Shown here piece by piece: positions 60,989-64,000 of a stretch of DNA of 64,000 nucleotides. Position numbers and translations under genes: made by a program. Positions within the stretch are counted from its first letter, which is position 1. Every line of letters begins with the position of its first letter. A model generated the notes under the pieces. It searched no databases, was not told where the DNA came from, and saw only the letters and a program-made list of their open reading frames with translations. Source of the stretch: Lysobacteraceae bacterium (lineage in GTDB: Bacteria > Pseudomonadota > Gammaproteobacteria > Xanthomonadales > Xanthomonadaceae); NCBI GenBank assembly GCA_026005075.1, contig BPKJ01000008.1, positions 1-64,000 on the forward strand, written 5' to 3'.

Positions 60989-61954
60989 ATGAGCAGCCTG
61001 ATCGTCGACCGCCGTGGCGTGCACCTCGCCCTCGAATCCGGCGCCATCGTGTTCCGCGAGAACGGCGAGCGCATCGGCACCGTGCCGCTCGCCCCCCTGA
61101 CCCGTGTCTTTCTGCGCGGCGATGTGACGCTCCCGGCATCGCTGCTAGGCCGGCTTGGCGAGCAGGGGGTCGGTGTCGTCGTGCTCTCCGGGCGCCAGGG
61201 GCGGCCCTCGCTGCTGCTGCCGCGGCCGCACAAGGACGCCCGGCGCCGCGTGGAACAGATCCGCAGGAGCCTGGATGCCGCCTTCTGCCTGGACCTTGCG
61301 CGCGCGCTCATCGACCGCAAGCTTGCCCGGCAGATCCAGGCGTTCGAGGCCCTGCGTGATGCCTGTCCGCAGGCGCGCTACCCGCTTTCCCGCGCGCTAC
61401 GGTTGCTGCACGAACACCGCGCGCGGCTGCCGGGCGCCGAAGACCGTACCCAGCTTCGCGGCATCGAAGGCTCGGCCGCTGCCTGCCATTTCGAAGGGCT
61501 GCGCGCCCTGGTCCCTGAAGCCTGGAACTTCACGCACCGCAACCGCCGGCCGCCGAAGGACCCCTTCAACGCACTGCTCTCGCTCACCTATACCCTGGCC
61601 CACGCCGAGCTGGCCATCGCGCTGGCCGCCGCCGGCTTCGACCCCTACGTCGGCTTCTACCATGCGCTCGACCATGGGCGTGAATCGCTGGCCACCGATC
61701 TCCTCGAGCCCCTGCGTCCGCTGTGTGACCGCTTCTGCCTGCAGCTGGTCAGGGAGCAGACGCTCTCCGCACGCGACGACTTCTCCGTCTCCGAGGCCGG
61801 CTGCCTGCTCGGCAAGTCGGGGCGGGTGCGCTATTACGCCGCCTTCGAGCAGTACGCCCAGGTCTTGCGGCCCCACATCCACGACGAAGTGGAGGCGCTG
61901 GCCCGATGCATCGAGGGCGGCGGCATGCCATCGCGCGACGGCAGCCCGGCATGA
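60989..61954 (+). CDS. cas1: Cas1 integrase of the CRISPR adaptation complex
   Basis: 321 aa from ATG 60989. N-terminal beta domain: SSLIVDRRGVHLALESGAIV, then TRVFLRGDVTLPASLLGRLG. The catalytic domain has E160 (LRGIEGSAAACHFEGL), H225 (GFYHALDHGRESL) and E240/D237 (LATDLLEPLRPL), the metal-binding triad. DPFNALLSLTYTLAHAELA is also typical. It is followed directly by the second cas2 (ATGA overlap at 61951). Confidence 0.96.
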   Translation: MSSLIVDRRGVHLALESGAIVFRENGERIGTVPLAPLTRVFLRGDVTLPASLLGRLGEQGVGVVVLSGRQGRPSLLLPRPHKDARRRVEQIRRSLDAAFCLDLARALIDRKLARQIQAFEALRDACPQARYPLSRALRLLHEHRARLPGAEDRTQLRGIEGSAAACHFEGLRALVPEAWNFTHRNRRPPKDPFNALLSLTYTLAHAELAIALAAAGFDPYVGFYHALDHGRESLATDLLEPLRPLCDRFCLQLVREQTLSARDDFSVSEAGCLLGKSGRVRYYAAFEQYAQVLRPHIHDEVEALARCIEGGGMPSRDGSPA

Positions 61955-62235
61955 GCACTTTCCTCATCGGCTACGACATCCGCGACCCGGGCCGCCTGCG
62001 CCGCGTGCACCGTCTGCTGGGCAAGCACGCCCTGCCGCTGCAGTATTCGGTGTTCCTGTTTTGCGGCGACGCAAGGCAGCTTGCCCGGCTGCTGGATCGT
62101 CTCGTGCCGCTGTGCGACGGGAAGGAGGACGACCTGCGCGCCTACCCGCTGCCCCGGCAGAGTCTGAAGCTTCGTCTGGGGCGCGGCGTGCTGCCCGAGG
62201 GCATTCACTGGGAGCCGCTGGCCGATGCGTGGTAG
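61951..62235 (+). CDS. cas2: Cas2, second copy
   Basis: 94 aa, ATG overlapping the cas1 stop. TFLIGYDIRDPGRLRRVHRL has the conserved Asp. QYSVFLFCGDARQLARLLDR and LCDGKEDDLRAYPLP follow the normal Cas2 strand and helix order. It lies just before leader 2. Two cas2 genes near a single cas1 are unusual; this copy is the one coupled to cas1, so it is the likely adaptation partner. Confidence 0.93.
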   Translation: MSTFLIGYDIRDPGRLRRVHRLLGKHALPLQYSVFLFCGDARQLARLLDRLVPLCDGKEDDLRAYPLPRQSLKLRLGRGVLPEGIHWEPLADAW

Positions 62236-62344
62236 ACTGCCCGCGGCATTCACGCCGGTGGCAAGACATCTTCGCGAGGAGGGCCCGACTTCCAAACCCC
62301 CTGTCGCAAGGCATTGAAGGACTTCGGTTTTTTGACCCCTCGCT
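62230..62344 (+). promoter_or_regulatory. leader of CRISPR array 2
   Basis: 84-bp block 62261-62344, near-identical (four differences) to the inverted leader 1. The extended -10-like tggtagact (62230-62238) overlaps the stop of the second cas2. It ends in cttcggttttttgacccctc directly before the first repeat at 62345. Confidence 0.85.
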
Positions 62345-63004
62345 CCCGCAGCGATGCCCTGATCTCAAAGGGATTACGACCCAGCGCGGGCTTTTCAGCC
62401 GCGATCTCGGCTCGCGCAGCGATGCCCTGATCTCAAAGGGATTACGACACGGGTCGAGCCGGGACCATATATTTCTCATCATCCCCGCAGCGATGCCCTG
62501 ATCTCAAAGGGATTACGACGCGGCCAGGCGGAGAGGTGCGCATGAATCCCGCCCGCAGCGATGCCCTGATCTCAAAGGGATTACGACCACGCCAATCTTT
62601 GCGTCACGATGCGCGGTGATGCCCGCAGCGATGCCCTGATCTCAAAGGGATTACGACTCCCCGATAGCGAGGACACCGCATAGGTCCTCGCCCCGTAGCG
62701 ATGCCCTGATCTCAAAGGGATTACGACAGCTCGGCTCGGGTGATAGGTGCCGGAAGCCGGCCCGCAGCGATGCCCTGATCTCAAAGGGATTACGACTGGA
62801 AGATGGCGTTCAGCGAGGCGAGCTCGCCGGGCCCGCAGCGATGCCCTGATCTCAAAGGGATTACGACTGGATTTCCGCCCAGTCCTCGAGCCCCTCGCGG
62901 AGCCCGCAGCGATGCCCTGATCTCAAAGGGATTACGGCCGGAAAATCATTGCGGCTGATTCGGCCTTCGCCCCCAGCGATGCCCTGATCGCAGGGAATCA
63001 GAAC
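62345..63004 (+). CRISPR. CRISPR array 2 (nine good repeats plus a degenerate last one, nine spacers)
   Basis: Repeats start cccgcagcgatgccctgatc and end gggattacgac. They lie at 62345, 62413, 62484, 62552, 62622, 62692, 62761, 62832 and 62903, with spacers of 32-35 bp. The last full copy (62903) has one end change, and a strongly decayed copy lies at 62970-63004 after a 31-bp spacer. Decay at the right and the leader at the left give transcription on the plus strand, away from the cas genes. The second repeat (62413) carries the cgc start that is typical of array 1. Confidence 0.97.
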
Positions 63005-63097
63005 GCGGGACCGTGGGGGATGCGCGGCCGCCGCGCTGCGGCGGGCGGCCCTGTTTCGGGTGCGATGGGGCCGCGCCGGTGCGGGGGGCGCTGCGGC

Positions 63098-64000
<903 letters not shown>

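Overview
The window looks like the chromosome of a high-GC gammaproteobacterium of the Xanthomonadales (Lysobacterales) type. The evidence is the rpsF-rpsR-rplI-dnaB-alr order, a SUF iron-sulfur operon led by an Rrf2-type regulator, fabA-fabB, an M2 (ACE-like) peptidase lipoprotein, a bacterial 3-hydroxyanthranilate/2-aminomuconate gene block, and integron attC sites of the kind known from Xanthomonas. The backbone is very GC-rich, so long antisense open frames are common and were ignored. No tRNA or rRNA gene was recognised.

Layout. 1-1100: end of an IS5-family element with a frameshifted transposase. 1124-6074: a chromosomal integron, with intI facing left, attI, and seven cassettes separated by six attC sites. 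The cassettes encode a RusA-like nuclease, two small lipoproteins, an unknown protein, a two-gene phosphoribosyltransferase plus SLOG cassette, an ABM-type monooxygenase and a membrane protein cut by an IS3-family element (6075-7289). The array stops at that IS with no target duplication and no further attC. 7860-13625: DUF885 peptidase-like protein, methyltransferase, ribosomal proteins S6/S18/L9 and DnaB. 13772-19597: two unknown envelope-type proteins, alanine racemase, alanine dehydrogenase and a frameshifted aldehyde dehydrogenase. 19715-34296: TolB-like/amidohydrolase fusion, Bcr/CflA transporter, the DUF2339/DUF3999 pair, a c-di-GMP GGDEF-EAL protein with a coupled substrate-binding protein, and the M2 peptidase. 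34482-42072: fabA-fabB, a putative ImmA/IrrE-like zincin pair, FtsH-type protease, a frameshifted mutL and a DUF1684 protein. 42091-45935: tightly overlapping operon SDR, semialdehyde dehydrogenase, carbonic anhydrase, RidA-type deaminase, 3-hydroxyanthranilate dioxygenase. 46006-51875: kinase/FGE-sulfatase-domain protein (two frameshifts) and gcvP under a tandem glycine riboswitch. 52034-57563: suf operon.

57864-63004 is a compact CRISPR adaptation and processing locus. Two arrays with the same 36-bp repeat point outward in opposite directions from two near-identical 84-bp leaders. Between the leaders lie cas6, a first cas2, an IS110-family element, cas1 and a second cas2. No interference gene is present in the window, and the right flank is already merA (63098 to the edge).

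Five reading frames (IS5 transposase, aldehyde dehydrogenase, mutL, and the kinase twice) are broken by exactly one extra base each, and removing it restores family-like sequence. This pattern points to sequencing over-calls at least as much as to real pseudogenes. The most unusual items are the PRTase-SLOG cassette, the effector-less CRISPR locus with inverted leaders and duplicated cas2, the IS110 copy inside that locus, and the dual periplasmic-sensor c-di-GMP module.
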